From Pseudoalteromonas lipolytica (lineage in GTDB: Bacteria; Pseudomonadota; Gammaproteobacteria; Enterobacterales; Alteromonadaceae), in the NCBI RefSeq assembly GCF_001306915.1, contig NZ_LJTC01000003.1:245833-309832 (forward strand): DNA of 64,000 nucleotides, in the 5' to 3' direction. This document shows positions 34,173-44,076 of this stretch, piece by piece. The notes under the pieces were generated by a model. It made no database searches and was not told the DNA's origin. It saw only the letters and a list, made by a program, of their open reading frames with translations. Numbering within the stretch: the first letter of the stretch is position 1; each line of letters begins with the position of its first letter. The position numbers and the translations under genes were made by a program.

Positions 34173-37058
34173 ATGAAAAAAATAATGGGACTCAGTGCAA
34201 TCGCTTTTGCAGTGTTAGCAGGTTGCTCTTCTACTTCTACCACAACGCCTCCTGCTGCTAATACTAACCTTATTCCAGACTCGTTAGTTATCAGCCCAAA
34301 CGATACCCGTGAGTACAAAACATTAAAACTTGATAATGAAATTGATGTAATTTTAATTTCAGATCCAAGTGCTGAAAAATCAGCTGCTGCATTGAGTGTT
34401 GGTGTTGGTTTATTGCACGACCCTATGTCGCAACAAGGTATGGCGCACTATTTAGAGCATATGCTGTTCCTTGGTACCGATCGTTACCCAGACACCAAAG
34501 GTTACAGTGATTTTATGACTAAAAATGGCGGTGCTCATAACGCTTACACTTGGTTAGATATCACAAACTACATGTTCAAAGTGAACAATGATGCCTACGA
34601 TGAAGCACTTGACCGTTTTGCAGATTTCTTTAAATCACCAAAGCTTTACCCTGAGTACACAGACAAAGAAAAAAATGCGGTAAACGCAGAGTGGTCAATG
34701 CGTCGTGAAATGGACTTTTTTGGCCAATTTAAACTGGCACGTCAAATGATGGGCTCACATCCTGCTAACCGCTTCTTGATTGGTAACCTAGAAACACTAG
34801 GTGATAAAGAAGGCAGCAATCTTCATAAAGAAACCGTTGCTTTTTATAACAAATACTATTCATCGAACATTATGAAAGTGGCGATGATTTCTAATCGTCC
34901 ACTTGCTGAGATGGAAGCAAAAGCAAAACAGTACTTTGCTGATATTGAAAATAAAAATATCGAAAAGCCAACGGTGACTGATAAGTTAGACTTCTCTGAA
35001 GCTGGCGGTAAACGTGTTTATTACGCACCGAATGAAGACGTAAAGCAACTGCAATTAGAATTCACTATTGCTGATAACAGTTCACAGTTTGCAGTAAAAC
35101 CAAACCGTTTTGTTTCTTACCTTTTAAGTAACGAAATGCAAGGCAGCCCAGCACAAATACTACGTGATAAAGGTTGGGTATCAGGTTTATCGTCTTCTGC
35201 TTCACCATCGCAATATGGGAACTACGGAAGCTTAACAGTTGATATTGAATTGACTGATGCCGGCATGCAAAACCGCGAAGAAATTGTTGCTATGGTTATG
35301 CAATATATTGCACTTATCAAAGAGCAGGGTGTTGATAGCAAATACTTTAATGAAATTCGTACATCGTTAAACAATTCGTTTCAATTCCTAGAAAAAGGGG
35401 ATGAGTTTGGTTATGTAAGTAACTTAACTGATAGCATGCAAAAGTTCCCTGTGAACAACGCAATTAACGCACCTTATTATTATGCCAAGTTTGATGCAGA
35501 TGCGGTGCAAAATGTCCTTTCGCAATTAAACGAAGATACTTTACGTATTTGGTATATTTCAAAACAAGAAGAGACAGATTCACAGCTGCATTTTTACGAT
35601 GGTAAATATCGTATTGAAGATATCAGCGAGTCAGAAGTTGCAAGCTGGAATAAACCAAGTGAATACGCGTTAGCATTACCAACAGTAAACCGCTTATTAC
35701 CTGAAAGCTTTGCAATTAAAACAGCTGAGTTTAAACAACAAGCGCATCCTGAACTCGTATTTGATGAGCAAGGCGTTAAAGTTTGGCGTCAAGCAAGTCA
35801 GCAGTTTGCTGAGCAGCCTAAAGGTCTTGTTGAAGTTTATATTAATACGCCAGTTGCCCTTGTGAATGTAAAATCACAGGTTCTTTACTCAATTTGGGCT
35901 GATCTTTATAACTTACAACAAAGTAAATTAAGCACAGAAGCCGCTGTTGCAGGTATGAGTTTAGGGTTACAGCCAAGTAATGGCCTTGTATTATCGCTTA
36001 GTGGTTTCACTGATAAACAAGATGTCCTTTTAGCTCAGGCGCTTGAAAATCTAACCTTAGAGGTGTCTGAAGAAGGTTTTGCCCAAGCAATCGATCGTTT
36101 TAAGCGTGATTTACTAAATCAGCAAAAACAGTTCCCGTTCTATCAAGCATTCGGTGAGTACTCTAAGCTTACTCGTAGTGGTAAATTTGATACCGAAACC
36201 TTGATTGCTGCGGCAGATGCGCTAACTCTTGCTGATTTTGCAGATATTAAGCAATCAACACTTGCTGCCAATGACTTACGCGTATTCACGTTTGGTAACT
36301 ATAACCAAAATGATGTTGACGCTATTGCGAGTAAACTAACCGCTATTTTACCAAAGGGTCATAAAGCGACCGAGTTTGCTAGAAGTAAAGCCTGGTTGCC
36401 TCAGCCTGGTGAGCGTATCGTTTTACAAAAAGATATAGATGTAGCTGATGTAGCAATCATTGACATGGTTGTTCACCCAACCCCTGGCTATAAACAAAAA
36501 GCACAGGCACAAATTTTACAAAGCCACTTTAGAACCGTAGCGTTTGATAAGTTACGTACTGAAGAGCAATTAGCTTATGCGGTTGGTGCGTTAGCGCGTC
36601 CAATCGAAGATTATTCTGCATTAGGTCTTTACATTCAAACACCGGTTAAAGGCCCTAAAGAGATGCAGGCGCGCTTTGATGAGTTTAAAAAGCAATACGC
36701 AGTTGAGCTTGATAACATGACAGAAGAAACATTTGCACAACTTAAAAATGCAACGCTTGTGTCTTTAAAAGAGCAACCTAAGAATTTAAGTGATGAAATG
36801 TCGCCACTTATTACAGACTGGTATCGTGAGAACTTTAAGTTTGACTCTAAAGAAAAGCTTATCGCTGAAGTTGAAAAAGTGACATTGGCTGATCTGAAAG
36901 ATTATTACAAGAAAACGATGCTCAATAGTGAAGCTGCGCGTTTAAACATTCAAATGCGTGGTAGTAAGTTTGCAGACAAGCCATTTGCAGATCTGAAAAG
37001 CCAAACAAAAGTTGAAAACTTAGAAAGTTTTTACAAAGGCATTAAATTCCAAAACTAA
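34173..37058 (+). CDS. ptrA: M16 metalloprotease, pitrilysin-like lipoprotein
   Basis: A 961-residue zinc protease of the insulinase family, close in length to E. coli protease III. A lipobox at Cys18 (VLAGC) makes it a lipoprotein instead of a soluble periplasmic enzyme. The inverted zinc motif HYLEH (His92, Glu95, His96) is followed by the distal Glu in NAVNAEWSM. The C-terminal half is the inactive M16 domain, with the R/Y segment PVKGPKEM region in place. It probably degrades small peptides in the periplasm. The gene stands alone and ends at a strong terminator. Confidence 0.93.
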   Translation: MKKIMGLSAIAFAVLAGCSSTSTTTPPAANTNLIPDSLVISPNDTREYKTLKLDNEIDVILISDPSAEKSAAALSVGVGLLHDPMSQQGMAHYLEHMLFLGTDRYPDTKGYSDFMTKNGGAHNAYTWLDITNYMFKVNNDAYDEALDRFADFFKSPKLYPEYTDKEKNAVNAEWSMRREMDFFGQFKLARQMMGSHPANRFLIGNLETLGDKEGSNLHKETVAFYNKYYSSNIMKVAMISNRPLAEMEAKAKQYFADIENKNIEKPTVTDKLDFSEAGGKRVYYAPNEDVKQLQLEFTIADNSSQFAVKPNRFVSYLLSNEMQGSPAQILRDKGWVSGLSSSASPSQYGNYGSLTVDIELTDAGMQNREEIVAMVMQYIALIKEQGVDSKYFNEIRTSLNNSFQFLEKGDEFGYVSNLTDSMQKFPVNNAINAPYYYAKFDADAVQNVLSQLNEDTLRIWYISKQEETDSQLHFYDGKYRIEDISESEVASWNKPSEYALALPTVNRLLPESFAIKTAEFKQQAHPELVFDEQGVKVWRQASQQFAEQPKGLVEVYINTPVALVNVKSQVLYSIWADLYNLQQSKLSTEAAVAGMSLGLQPSNGLVLSLSGFTDKQDVLLAQALENLTLEVSEEGFAQAIDRFKRDLLNQQKQFPFYQAFGEYSKLTRSGKFDTETLIAAADALTLADFADIKQSTLAANDLRVFTFGNYNQNDVDAIASKLTAILPKGHKATEFARSKAWLPQPGERIVLQKDIDVADVAIIDMVVHPTPGYKQKAQAQILQSHFRTVAFDKLRTEEQLAYAVGALARPIEDYSALGLYIQTPVKGPKEMQARFDEFKKQYAVELDNMTEETFAQLKNATLVSLKEQPKNLSDEMSPLITDWYRENFKFDSKEKLIAEVEKVTLADLKDYYKKTMLNSEAARLNIQMRGSKFADKPFADLKSQTKVENLESFYKGIKFQN

Positions 37059-37075
37059 TTTAATAGTTGATAAAC

Positions 37076-37103
37076 AAAAGCCCAAGCTATTGCTTGGGCT
37101 TTT
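37076..37103. terminator. Bidirectional terminator
   Basis: A 12-bp perfect stem AAAAGCCCAAGC with its complement, 4-base loop, and T-runs on both sides. It lies between the convergent protease and NhaC genes. Confidence 0.93.
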
Positions 37104-37107
37104 TGAT

Positions 37108-38490
37108 TTATGCGATCAGCAAAAATCCTATAAATGCAGCAGTTGCAGCAAGTAAGGTATAAGGCAGTTGCGTGATAGCATGGCTGACTAAATCACACCC
37201 TGAGCCTTGTGCAGCAAGTACGGTGGAATCTGAATAGAAGCACGCTTGACTACCAAATGACGACGCCGATAACAAAGCACCAATCACTAAAGGAATATTG
37301 GCATCAATTGCGTAAGCCAGTGGCATTACAATAGGAATAGTTACTGCGAAAATTCCCCAGCTTGAACCCGTTGCAAAAGCAAGTACTGCCATTGCTAAAA
37401 ACACCACGGCAGGTAGGTACTGTGCTGTCATATAAGGGCTCAAGGTATTTATGACATATTGCGGTAGCATTAATTGGTCACACACATCTTTAAATATAAA
37501 TGCTGCAACCACAGTCCCAATAGCGGGGATCATGCTTTTAAAACCATCGAGCATACGCTCAACGAGTTCTGACAATGTCATCAACTTTTGTAACATATAA
37601 AAAGGCAAAACAACGGTAAAGGTTGTCAGCAGCCCTTTATAGACGTCAATGTCAAAGTAAACAGTAAACGCAACAAGTAAAACTATCGGTACTAAAAAGT
37701 TATAGAGTTTGCCGTTTGAAGCGGCTGTTTCAAAGTTTTCTTCTGCTGCTTTTACTGCGTATTCATCCGCTGTTTGAACATCTGTGTACTGGCTATTTGA
37801 TATTTCGATTTGATTATTCATGGCACGTAGTTGTGCTTTTTTCATCGGACCAAAAGCAGGAATGACATTTAAGCTAACTAGTAATACCACAATGACTGCA
37901 AACCAAGCATATAACATGTAAGGTATTGCTTGGATATATACAGCAATACCTTGACCTTCTGGTGCAACATTATTATCAACTAACAAGCCACCAAAAAAAA
38001 CGGCCCATGTAGAGAGTGGTACAAGCACACAAATAGGCGCAGCCGTTGAGTCAACAACATAAGCGAGCATTTCGCGGCTAATTTTAAACTTATCGGTGAT
38101 ACGCTTCATAGTTTCACCGACGGTTAATGCATTTAGGTAATCATCGATAAAAATAATTACACCTAGCACAAAGGTCATTACTAACGATGAACGCTGGCCT
38201 TTGGCAAATTTTAACGCTAATTCGGCGAATGCACTTGCACCCCCGGTTCTCACTAATAAAGCGATTAATGCACCAAATCCACCACAGACTAGAATTAGCC
38301 AGGCAATGGTTTCGTCTTGCATTACTTTTAATGAAATATCAGCAAAATTGGCTAACACAGCGGTCGTACCTAGCATGGCTAAACCAAATAAAGCACCAAT
38401 TAGTAAAGATAAAATAGGGCGGCGTAAAAATACGGCCAAAACCACCACCAATACTGGCGGTAGTAAACTTAACGCAGAAGGTTCTTGCAT
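37108..38490 (-). CDS. NhaC-family Na+/H+ antiporter-like transporter
   Basis: A 460-residue inner-membrane protein with about 11 helices. The conserved core FIDDYLNALTVGETMKRIT and STAAPICVLVPLSTWAVF places it in the NhaC antiporter family, some members of which move amino acids instead of sodium. I chose the ATG at 38490, where the conserved LPP start begins; a longer start at 38538 has no ribosome site. The leader region (38567-38642) is unusually rich in palindromes. Confidence 0.85.
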   Translation of the reverse strand: MQEPSALSLLPPVLVVVLAVFLRRPILSLLIGALFGLAMLGTTAVLANFADISLKVMQDETIAWLILVCGGFGALIALLVRTGGASAFAELALKFAKGQRSSLVMTFVLGVIIFIDDYLNALTVGETMKRITDKFKISREMLAYVVDSTAAPICVLVPLSTWAVFFGGLLVDNNVAPEGQGIAVYIQAIPYMLYAWFAVIVVLLVSLNVIPAFGPMKKAQLRAMNNQIEISNSQYTDVQTADEYAVKAAEENFETAASNGKLYNFLVPIVLLVAFTVYFDIDVYKGLLTTFTVVLPFYMLQKLMTLSELVERMLDGFKSMIPAIGTVVAAFIFKDVCDQLMLPQYVINTLSPYMTAQYLPAVVFLAMAVLAFATGSSWGIFAVTIPIVMPLAYAIDANIPLVIGALLSASSFGSQACFYSDSTVLAAQGSGCDLVSHAITQLPYTLLAATAAFIGFLLIA

Positions 38491-38566
38491 TATAATTTTC
38501 ACACAGTTAAGCAATACGAGATTGCTTAGAGAAATCAAAAGTCTATTGACTCAATTAACTGCTTTA

Positions 38567-38642
38567 CGCGAACACACTTTTATGGACCCTATAGGGAAAG
38601 TGCCTGCGTTGGCTGGCGCCAGACAGTATAGAGGGTATACTG
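38567..38642. repeat. Three adjacent palindromes upstream of the NhaC gene
   Basis: A nested hairpin has arms CACTTT (38575-38580) and AAAGTG (38597-38602) around CCCTATAGGG (38587-38596), with CGCG/GCG outside. It is followed by the 10-base palindrome CTGGCGCCAG (38613-38622) and by CAGTATA/TATACTG (38624-38642). The block lies 77 to 152 bases before the NhaC start. It could be a leader RNA or a small repeat element. It matches no riboswitch I know. Confidence 0.5.
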
Positions 38643-38775
38643 CTTTTGTTTTGCCCAAAACATCGAAAGAAAAATAATCCTGAATATTAATTTAGTCAAT
38701 AACAATTTTAATTGCGATGATAATTATTTTACACTCATCTATAACGTCACTTTTTATTAATTGAGCAAAGGGATT

Positions 38776-39180
38776 ATGGCATTTTCAGATACTTACAGAC
38801 TCAGTAGCCATGCGGTTATCACCAACAACCAAGGTCAGGTGTTATTACTAAAAGCTGATTACGGTCAAAAAAGTTGGGGGCTACCTGGCGGCGCTTTAGA
38901 TAAAGGTGAAACCATTCATCAAGCGTTACTTCGCGAATGCCAAGAAGAACTTAATTGTGATGTAGATATCGCTTATTTAAGTGGCGTTTATTATCACACC
39001 GCGTTTAACTCTCATGCGTTTATTTTTCGTGCTCATATGGCTGAGGACGCTGAGATAATGTTGAGTAATGAGCACACAGAGTATGGCTACTTCGATATTG
39101 ATGAGTTATCTAAAGTACAAAAAGAGCGGGTTCTTGACTGCCTTAATTTTACCAATGATGTCGTGAGTAGGGTGTTTTAA
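38776..39180 (+). CDS. NUDIX hydrolase
   Basis: A 134-residue enzyme that cleaves a nucleoside diphosphate linked to another group. The complete Nudix box is GGALDKGETIHQALLRECQE followed by EL, with the metal-binding Glu residues present. The substrate is unknown. The ATG at 38776 (preceded by AAAGGG) is preferred over an in-frame TTG at 38761. It is followed three bases later by a GNAT gene, probably in one transcript. Confidence 0.9.
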   Translation: MAFSDTYRLSSHAVITNNQGQVLLLKADYGQKSWGLPGGALDKGETIHQALLRECQEELNCDVDIAYLSGVYYHTAFNSHAFIFRAHMAEDAEIMLSNEHTEYGYFDIDELSKVQKERVLDCLNFTNDVVSRVF

Positions 39181-39183
39181 TAA

Positions 39184-39675
39184 ATGTTAGATATATATTT
39201 GCGCGCTGGGCAGCCAGATGATTCGAGCTTTATAGTTGAGCTTTTAAACCAAACAACATTTTTAGAGCATATCGGTAATAAAAATATTAATACGCCCGCA
39301 CAAGCTGAGCATTATATTCAACAAACGTTTATAAATAGCCACCAGCAATTTGGCTTTGGCAGTTATATTGTTTGTTTAGCTGATGATACACCGGTTGGAA
39401 TGGTGGGGCTCTTTCAGCGCGATGCGTTAGCTATCCCTGATTTAGGATTTGCCTTGTTAGCTAAATATGAAGGCAAGGGTATTATTACAGCTGCTGCTCG
39501 GTTATTGATGGCAAAAAAACACGTTTTAGAGCTTGGTGTGCTTGCTGCAATAACCTCACAAACAAATATTGGTTCACAGAAGGTGTTACAGAAACTTGGT
39601 TTTGAGTTTATAGGCGATGTCATCATTAACGATGACAATCAGCCTCTAAAACTCTTATTAAAGAGCAAGCTGTGA
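39184..39675 (+). CDS. GNAT-family N-acetyltransferase
   Basis: A 163-residue acetyl-CoA-dependent transferase, similar to the RimJ/RimL-type group. DLGFALLAKYEGKGIITAAA carries the acetyl-CoA loop region, and AAITSQTNIGSQKVLQKLGF is the typical C-terminal motif, with Asn in the expected place. The substrate is unknown. It follows the NUDIX gene by three bases. Its end overlaps the end of pqiC on the other strand by 18 bases, so no terminator separates them. Confidence 0.88.
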   Translation: MLDIYLRAGQPDDSSFIVELLNQTTFLEHIGNKNINTPAQAEHYIQQTFINSHQQFGFGSYIVCLADDTPVGMVGLFQRDALAIPDLGFALLAKYEGKGIITAAARLLMAKKHVLELGVLAAITSQTNIGSQKVLQKLGFEFIGDVIINDDNQPLKLLLKSKL

Positions 39676-40269
39676 TACTTCGTTTGCAACCTGTTTGTTG
39701 ACCTTTAGCCACGTTGACTCAAGTGTCGCGACAAGCCCTTCGTAATCACTTGCTTGTAATGGTGTAAGCTCATTGAAGTAATTAACCGCTTTTAACTTTC
39801 GGCCCGATTTAGGGCTTGCATAGTACAAACGCCAAAGCCCTGCAATGTTAGCATTACCTTGCTCATCGCCATTAAAGTGATGTAGTTCATATTCTAATTC
39901 ATAATAGCTTTGTTGATCTAAATCGGTGATCACTGGCAAGCCTTTTATTACCATCCAATTATCTAGTTCGGTGTATAACTGTTGATGGGCACTCGCTGTT
40001 AACATTAAATCGGGTGATTCACTCCATAAATGGTAGTTAGCAGCATTGACTCGGTTGTTTTCGAGTACCATAGCAATACCGCGATTATTAAGCGCACCAC
40101 GTAATTGTACTGTGTTGATCCTTAGCTGAGCTTGCGTATTTTCAGCTAACCGCTGCATATTCACGATTGGCTGCGAAAATTGATAATACTCAATAGTTGA
40201 GAATGACGTCTGACTGCAGGCCGAAAGTAACAGCACTGCTGCGATTGAAACACAGCGTTTATAGTTCAT
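39658..40269 (-). CDS. pqiC: PqiC-type outer-membrane lipoprotein
   Basis: A 203-residue lipoprotein (lipobox Cys18, LLLSAC) of the PqiC/YmbA (DUF330) family, the outer-membrane partner of the MCE protein PqiB. The block YYQFSQPIVNMQRLAENTQA then LRINTVQLRG is the usual start of the domain. It is the last gene of pqiABC, overlapping the pqiB stop by one base. Confidence 0.88.
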   Translation of the reverse strand: MNYKRCVSIAAVLLLSACSQTSFSTIEYYQFSQPIVNMQRLAENTQAQLRINTVQLRGALNNRGIAMVLENNRVNAANYHLWSESPDLMLTASAHQQLYTELDNWMVIKGLPVITDLDQQSYYELEYELHHFNGDEQGNANIAGLWRLYYASPKSGRKLKAVNYFNELTPLQASDYEGLVATLESTWLKVNKQVANEVSQLAL

Positions 40270-41924
40270 TATTGTTTCCTCGGCGTTGGATCTGCGGGTA
40301 GTTCTTTATCAAATATCAACATATTAGGTTGCTGGTTCAAGCCTCGTGTAAGTGGTTGTAGCTCTTCACTTAAACGTTTAAATTCGGACAAGGTGGTTTG
40401 TAACTGCTGATGGAAAGCCGAACCCTGTTCGTAACTTGCCATGGTTTTTTCAAATTGTTTCATGGTTTTATCGAACTGTTGCATGCTTTTAGTCATTTCA
40501 GCAAAGTTGCGATTTATATCACCGGGTAAATCTTGGGTATCTTGTTTATTGATCAATTCTCGCATGTCATGAGCAAGTTCTTGGTACTCAGAAAACGTAG
40601 TTTGCATTTGTGCCAAGCTGTCTTCTATCTTAAGGTTGTTCACTTTATTTAACACATCGGATACTTGGTCAGCTATGACCGTAATACCACTCGATACACT
40701 TGGGAATACGGTATAATCGGCTATAGTCTTTAATTCGGCAGGTTCCGCGTTATCATAAATGTCTAAGTCAACGTATACGGCGCCGGTAAGTAAGTTTCCT
40801 GGCTTTAAAGAGGCTCTAAGGCCATTTTTAATCCAGCTATCTAAGCTTGAATGCCAAAACTCGCGTGCAGCTGTACTGTCGTGGTAAAGACGACCATATT
40901 CAATTTTAATAAGGGCAGGTACTGCGGTATTGTCAGTTCTAAAGTGTGCAGGCTTGCCGTCGATCATGACACTTGCTGGTGCTTCAACCACACTACCAAT
41001 ACGCATACCACGGTATTCAACAGGTGCCCCAGCTCTTAACCCACGAATTGATTGCTCAAAATCGATTAAGTAATAATCAAAGTCATAAAAGCGCTCTTCT
41101 AACGCGGCTTTATAACTATTACTTAATGAAAAACTGTGTCCATTAGTGGCGACTTCACCAGGAGATTGCTGCTCAGGTATACCTACAGAAATTCCACCTT
41201 TAAGTAACTTACTTAATGAACCTGTATTTACATTAATTCCATCAGCTGATAGGTCTATTTCGATACCTGAGTTCACCCAAAATATAGAATTTAAGGTAAT
41301 TAAATTTTGATAAGGCTCATTAATGAAAATGCCATATTTCATGGCCTGATTTTTCCAGTCAAAGGTTGCAGTTTCTATTTGGCCAATTTTGTAATCTTTG
41401 AAATAAATACCCGTACTTACATCAAGTACTTCAGCGTTATAGCTAAGCAGTGTGAAACGACCACCTTTAACATCATTGCCAATTAATGCGGGTTCATCCT
41501 GAAGTTCAAACTTATCCGCTAGCTTCTTGCTTTCACCCGGTGCAAATTCTAAGTATACGCCTGAGAGCAGAGTGCTCATTCCAGTAATACCTGTATCATC
41601 AATTCGTGGTTTAACGACCCAAATTTTTGCATCGTCAGTTAATAGGTCATCATAGTGTTTATCGATTTGAGCTCTTGCAATTACACTATTTTGCTGATCT
41701 GACAGACGTACATGATTAATTTGGCCGATTTTTACACTACGTACTTTTATTTCAGTTTTGCCAGCAACGATACCTTCCGCATGAGGCATTTTTATAAAGA
41801 TAGTGGTGCCTTTATTTGCCTGATACTGGTATAACATCCATGCGCCTATTAGTAGGGCTATTAACGGAATTATCCAAATAGCCGAAATATTTGGCGCTGA
41901 TTTTATTTTAGCGTTTTCGCTCAT
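40269..41924 (-). CDS. pqiB: PqiB-type MCE protein
   Basis: A 551-residue inner-membrane-anchored protein with one N-terminal helix (about 15-33) and three MCE domains (starting near residues 40, 155 and 285; for example GTTIFIKMPHAEGIVAGKTEI and LRAGAPVEYRGMRIGSV). A coiled-coil C-terminus (about 430-530) follows. MCE proteins of this kind form a tube across the periplasm for lipid movement between membranes. It overlaps the pqiA stop by four bases (ATGA). Confidence 0.93.
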   Translation of the reverse strand: MSENAKIKSAPNISAIWIIPLIALLIGAWMLYQYQANKGTTIFIKMPHAEGIVAGKTEIKVRSVKIGQINHVRLSDQQNSVIARAQIDKHYDDLLTDDAKIWVVKPRIDDTGITGMSTLLSGVYLEFAPGESKKLADKFELQDEPALIGNDVKGGRFTLLSYNAEVLDVSTGIYFKDYKIGQIETATFDWKNQAMKYGIFINEPYQNLITLNSIFWVNSGIEIDLSADGINVNTGSLSKLLKGGISVGIPEQQSPGEVATNGHSFSLSNSYKAALEERFYDFDYYLIDFEQSIRGLRAGAPVEYRGMRIGSVVEAPASVMIDGKPAHFRTDNTAVPALIKIEYGRLYHDSTAAREFWHSSLDSWIKNGLRASLKPGNLLTGAVYVDLDIYDNAEPAELKTIADYTVFPSVSSGITVIADQVSDVLNKVNNLKIEDSLAQMQTTFSEYQELAHDMRELINKQDTQDLPGDINRNFAEMTKSMQQFDKTMKQFEKTMASYEQGSAFHQQLQTTLSEFKRLSEELQPLTRGLNQQPNMLIFDKELPADPTPRKQ

Positions 41925-43159
41925 GCCAGAGTCTCTTGTTTTACTTTCTTTAAATTAGCAGGGCTGTCCCACAGTAAGCGTGGATCAAATGCATGGGCTG
42001 CCAACATTTGGCAAATTACCATAGTGGTAAAAAATATTGTGCCGATGCCTGGTGTCACAGACATTAAATTTCCTAGTTGTACTAAGGCTACTAGAATCGC
42101 GACAACAAATACATCAATCATTGACCATTTACCTATAAATTCAGTTAATTGGTAGATACGTGTATAGCCTTTTGTTTGTCTATTTGCAGGCTTCATCACC
42201 ATATAGCATAAAAAACTTAAGATTAGCGCTTTGGCAAGGGGAACAACTACACTGGCCAAAAATATGATCATGGCTATTGGATAAGAACCACTATTCCACA
42301 AAATCATCACACCACCAATAATCGTAGAAGGCATTTCATCACCTAGGCTGGTGGTATACATAATTGGGTAGATGTTGGCTGGGATGTAGCAAGCGACAGA
42401 TGTGATCAACCAAGCAAACGCTTTTTGTACACTATAAGGATTGCGGGTAAAGGTTTTTGTGTCACATCGCGAGCAAATTTCAGTATTACATAATTGGCCA
42501 CAAACATGACAAGCACGCAGTCCTTGATCGATAGCTCGTGTGTTTGCAATTGTTTGATCTATATATGCGGGCTCTCTTAATTGCTTCCAAAGATAGTGTT
42601 TATTTAACTTCGCCATGGTTGCTACATATAGAACCACAAATGCCACATAGGACCAAAAGCTTACACCAAATTCAATGTCTGCCATTGACATTATTTTCAC
42701 CATGCTGACCATCACCCCGATTAAGAAAATCTCGGACATGATCCAAGGCTCTAAAGCAAAGGTGGTTTTTAACAATCTTTTGCCCCACAAATAAGGTAGT
42801 ACTTTTAATACACCTAAATGTAGCGGAATAATCAATAGTAATAACAACATAGGTAAGCCTATGATGCTTATGTCAATAAATAGACCCAAAAAATCGTTAT
42901 CGTAATTGAATAAAATACGCGCAGCATCAGGAAGCGTAATGGTTTGTGTAATACCGCTACTCGTGAAAGATAAAAAAGGATAAAACATACTGCTTAAAAG
43001 CATGACTATTGCGCTTAAGCTCAATGCGACCACTGTACTGTCTTGGCAGGCTTGTGATGTTGATAACTTAGTATTGCAATGTGGGCAAAGCGCTACTTGT
43101 TTTGCATTTAAATGTGGGATCTCAACGACCACATCACAACTAGGGCAGGCTGTTTGCAA
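41921..43159 (-). CDS. pqiA: PqiA-type integral membrane protein
   Basis: A 412-residue protein with two PqiA domains, each with a zinc-ribbon-like Cys set (CPSC and CPHC at the N-terminus; CHVCGQLC and CSRC near residues 218-237) and about four membrane helices. It supports PqiB in lipid transport and membrane stress defence. The only usual in-frame start is a TTG at 43159; codons above it run into a stop at 43184-43186. First gene of pqiABC. Confidence 0.92.
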   Translation of the reverse strand: MQTACPSCDVVVEIPHLNAKQVALCPHCNTKLSTSQACQDSTVVALSLSAIVMLLSSMFYPFLSFTSSGITQTITLPDAARILFNYDNDFLGLFIDISIIGLPMLLLLLIIPLHLGVLKVLPYLWGKRLLKTTFALEPWIMSEIFLIGVMVSMVKIMSMADIEFGVSFWSYVAFVVLYVATMAKLNKHYLWKQLREPAYIDQTIANTRAIDQGLRACHVCGQLCNTEICSRCDTKTFTRNPYSVQKAFAWLITSVACYIPANIYPIMYTTSLGDEMPSTIIGGVMILWNSGSYPIAMIIFLASVVVPLAKALILSFLCYMVMKPANRQTKGYTRIYQLTEFIGKWSMIDVFVVAILVALVQLGNLMSVTPGIGTIFFTTMVICQMLAAHAFDPRLLWDSPANLKKVKQETLA

Positions 43160-43299
43160 ACTTAGGGTCTCATAAACAAGAACTTAGTTAAGTTTGCACC
43201 AAATACTGCATAAATACAAATGCAGCATTGTTTAATATAAGCTAATATTTGTACAAAGCGATTACGCTTTTTAATACATTTAATTCATTATGGTGATTA

Positions 43300-44076
43300 G
43301 TGAAGCAATTATTTACCCTTTTAATGTTGTTTATTAGTGTTAAAGGTGAGTGTTTATCTGAGCCAAATATACAACAACCTATTGTTGTTGCTGCAAGCGC
43401 CTCTTTACCTCCTTATGTTATCGAAGATACCAATAGCGGTATTCAACTTGAAATTTTAAAAGCAGCTTTTAAGTCACAAGGCATCTCTAATATTCATATT
43501 CATTACATGTCTAATAAACGTGCAGAGCAACAGCTTATGCAGGGAGAGGTTGATATTGCATTAAACTTTCCTCCAGTTCTCACTCCACATGTTTATAAAA
43601 GTGATGAACTACTGCGCTATCAAAATGTCGCGGTCAGCCTTGCTAATAGAGATTTAAAAATTAGCACTATCTATGATTTAGCAGGTAAAAGTGTACTTGC
43701 CTTTCAGAACGCAACTAATTTTATTGAAGCACCTTTTAAATCGGTTACCAATATTTTACGCTCTTACGAAGAAGTGGTTAACCAAGAAGCGCAAGTTGAT
43801 CACCTTATGAAGGGCTGGGTTGATGTTATTATTCTAGAGCGCCGGGTGTTTTTATATTATTTAGAAAAATATAAACAAAGCGCTGAGGTAAAACCTTTTA
43901 TTGTGCATGCAATCTTTAAAGAAGCACCAAGACCTGCGTTTTTTTACAGTAAAACGTTAAAAAACACGTTTAATTTGGGTCTTGGTGAGATCATAGAATC
44001 AGGCGAATACCAAGCAATTATTCGCCTTGATGGTACTGAGTACGCGCAGCTTTCAGAGCCAGAGTTACGCGAATAA
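43300..44076 (+). CDS. Amino-acid-type periplasmic solute-binding protein (SBP_bac_3-like)
   Basis: A 258-residue exported protein with a signal peptide of about 19 residues. It follows the bacterial family-3 binding domain: PIVVAASASLPPYVIEDTN, GIQLEILKAAF, QLMQGEVDIALNF, and DLAGKSVLAFQNA. No transporter genes are nearby, so it may be a sensor or orphan binding protein. The start is GTG with GGTGA upstream. Its end overlaps the thioesterase gene on the other strand by 12 bases. Confidence 0.8.
   Translation: MKQLFTLLMLFISVKGECLSEPNIQQPIVVAASASLPPYVIEDTNSGIQLEILKAAFKSQGISNIHIHYMSNKRAEQQLMQGEVDIALNFPPVLTPHVYKSDELLRYQNVAVSLANRDLKISTIYDLAGKSVLAFQNATNFIEAPFKSVTNILRSYEEVVNQEAQVDHLMKGWVDVIILERRVFLYYLEKYKQSAEVKPFIVHAIFKEAPRPAFFYSKTLKNTFNLGLGEIIESGEYQAIIRLDGTEYAQLSEPELRE

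Noticed and set aside
38567..38642. Lysine riboswitch upstream of the NhaC gene
   Set aside because: NhaC genes can follow lysine riboswitches, but the conserved core sequences of that riboswitch are not visible here.
38201..38677. 158-residue plus-strand open frame
   Set aside because: It is mostly antisense to the NhaC transporter gene and shows only its reverse-frame composition; no ribosome site or domain.
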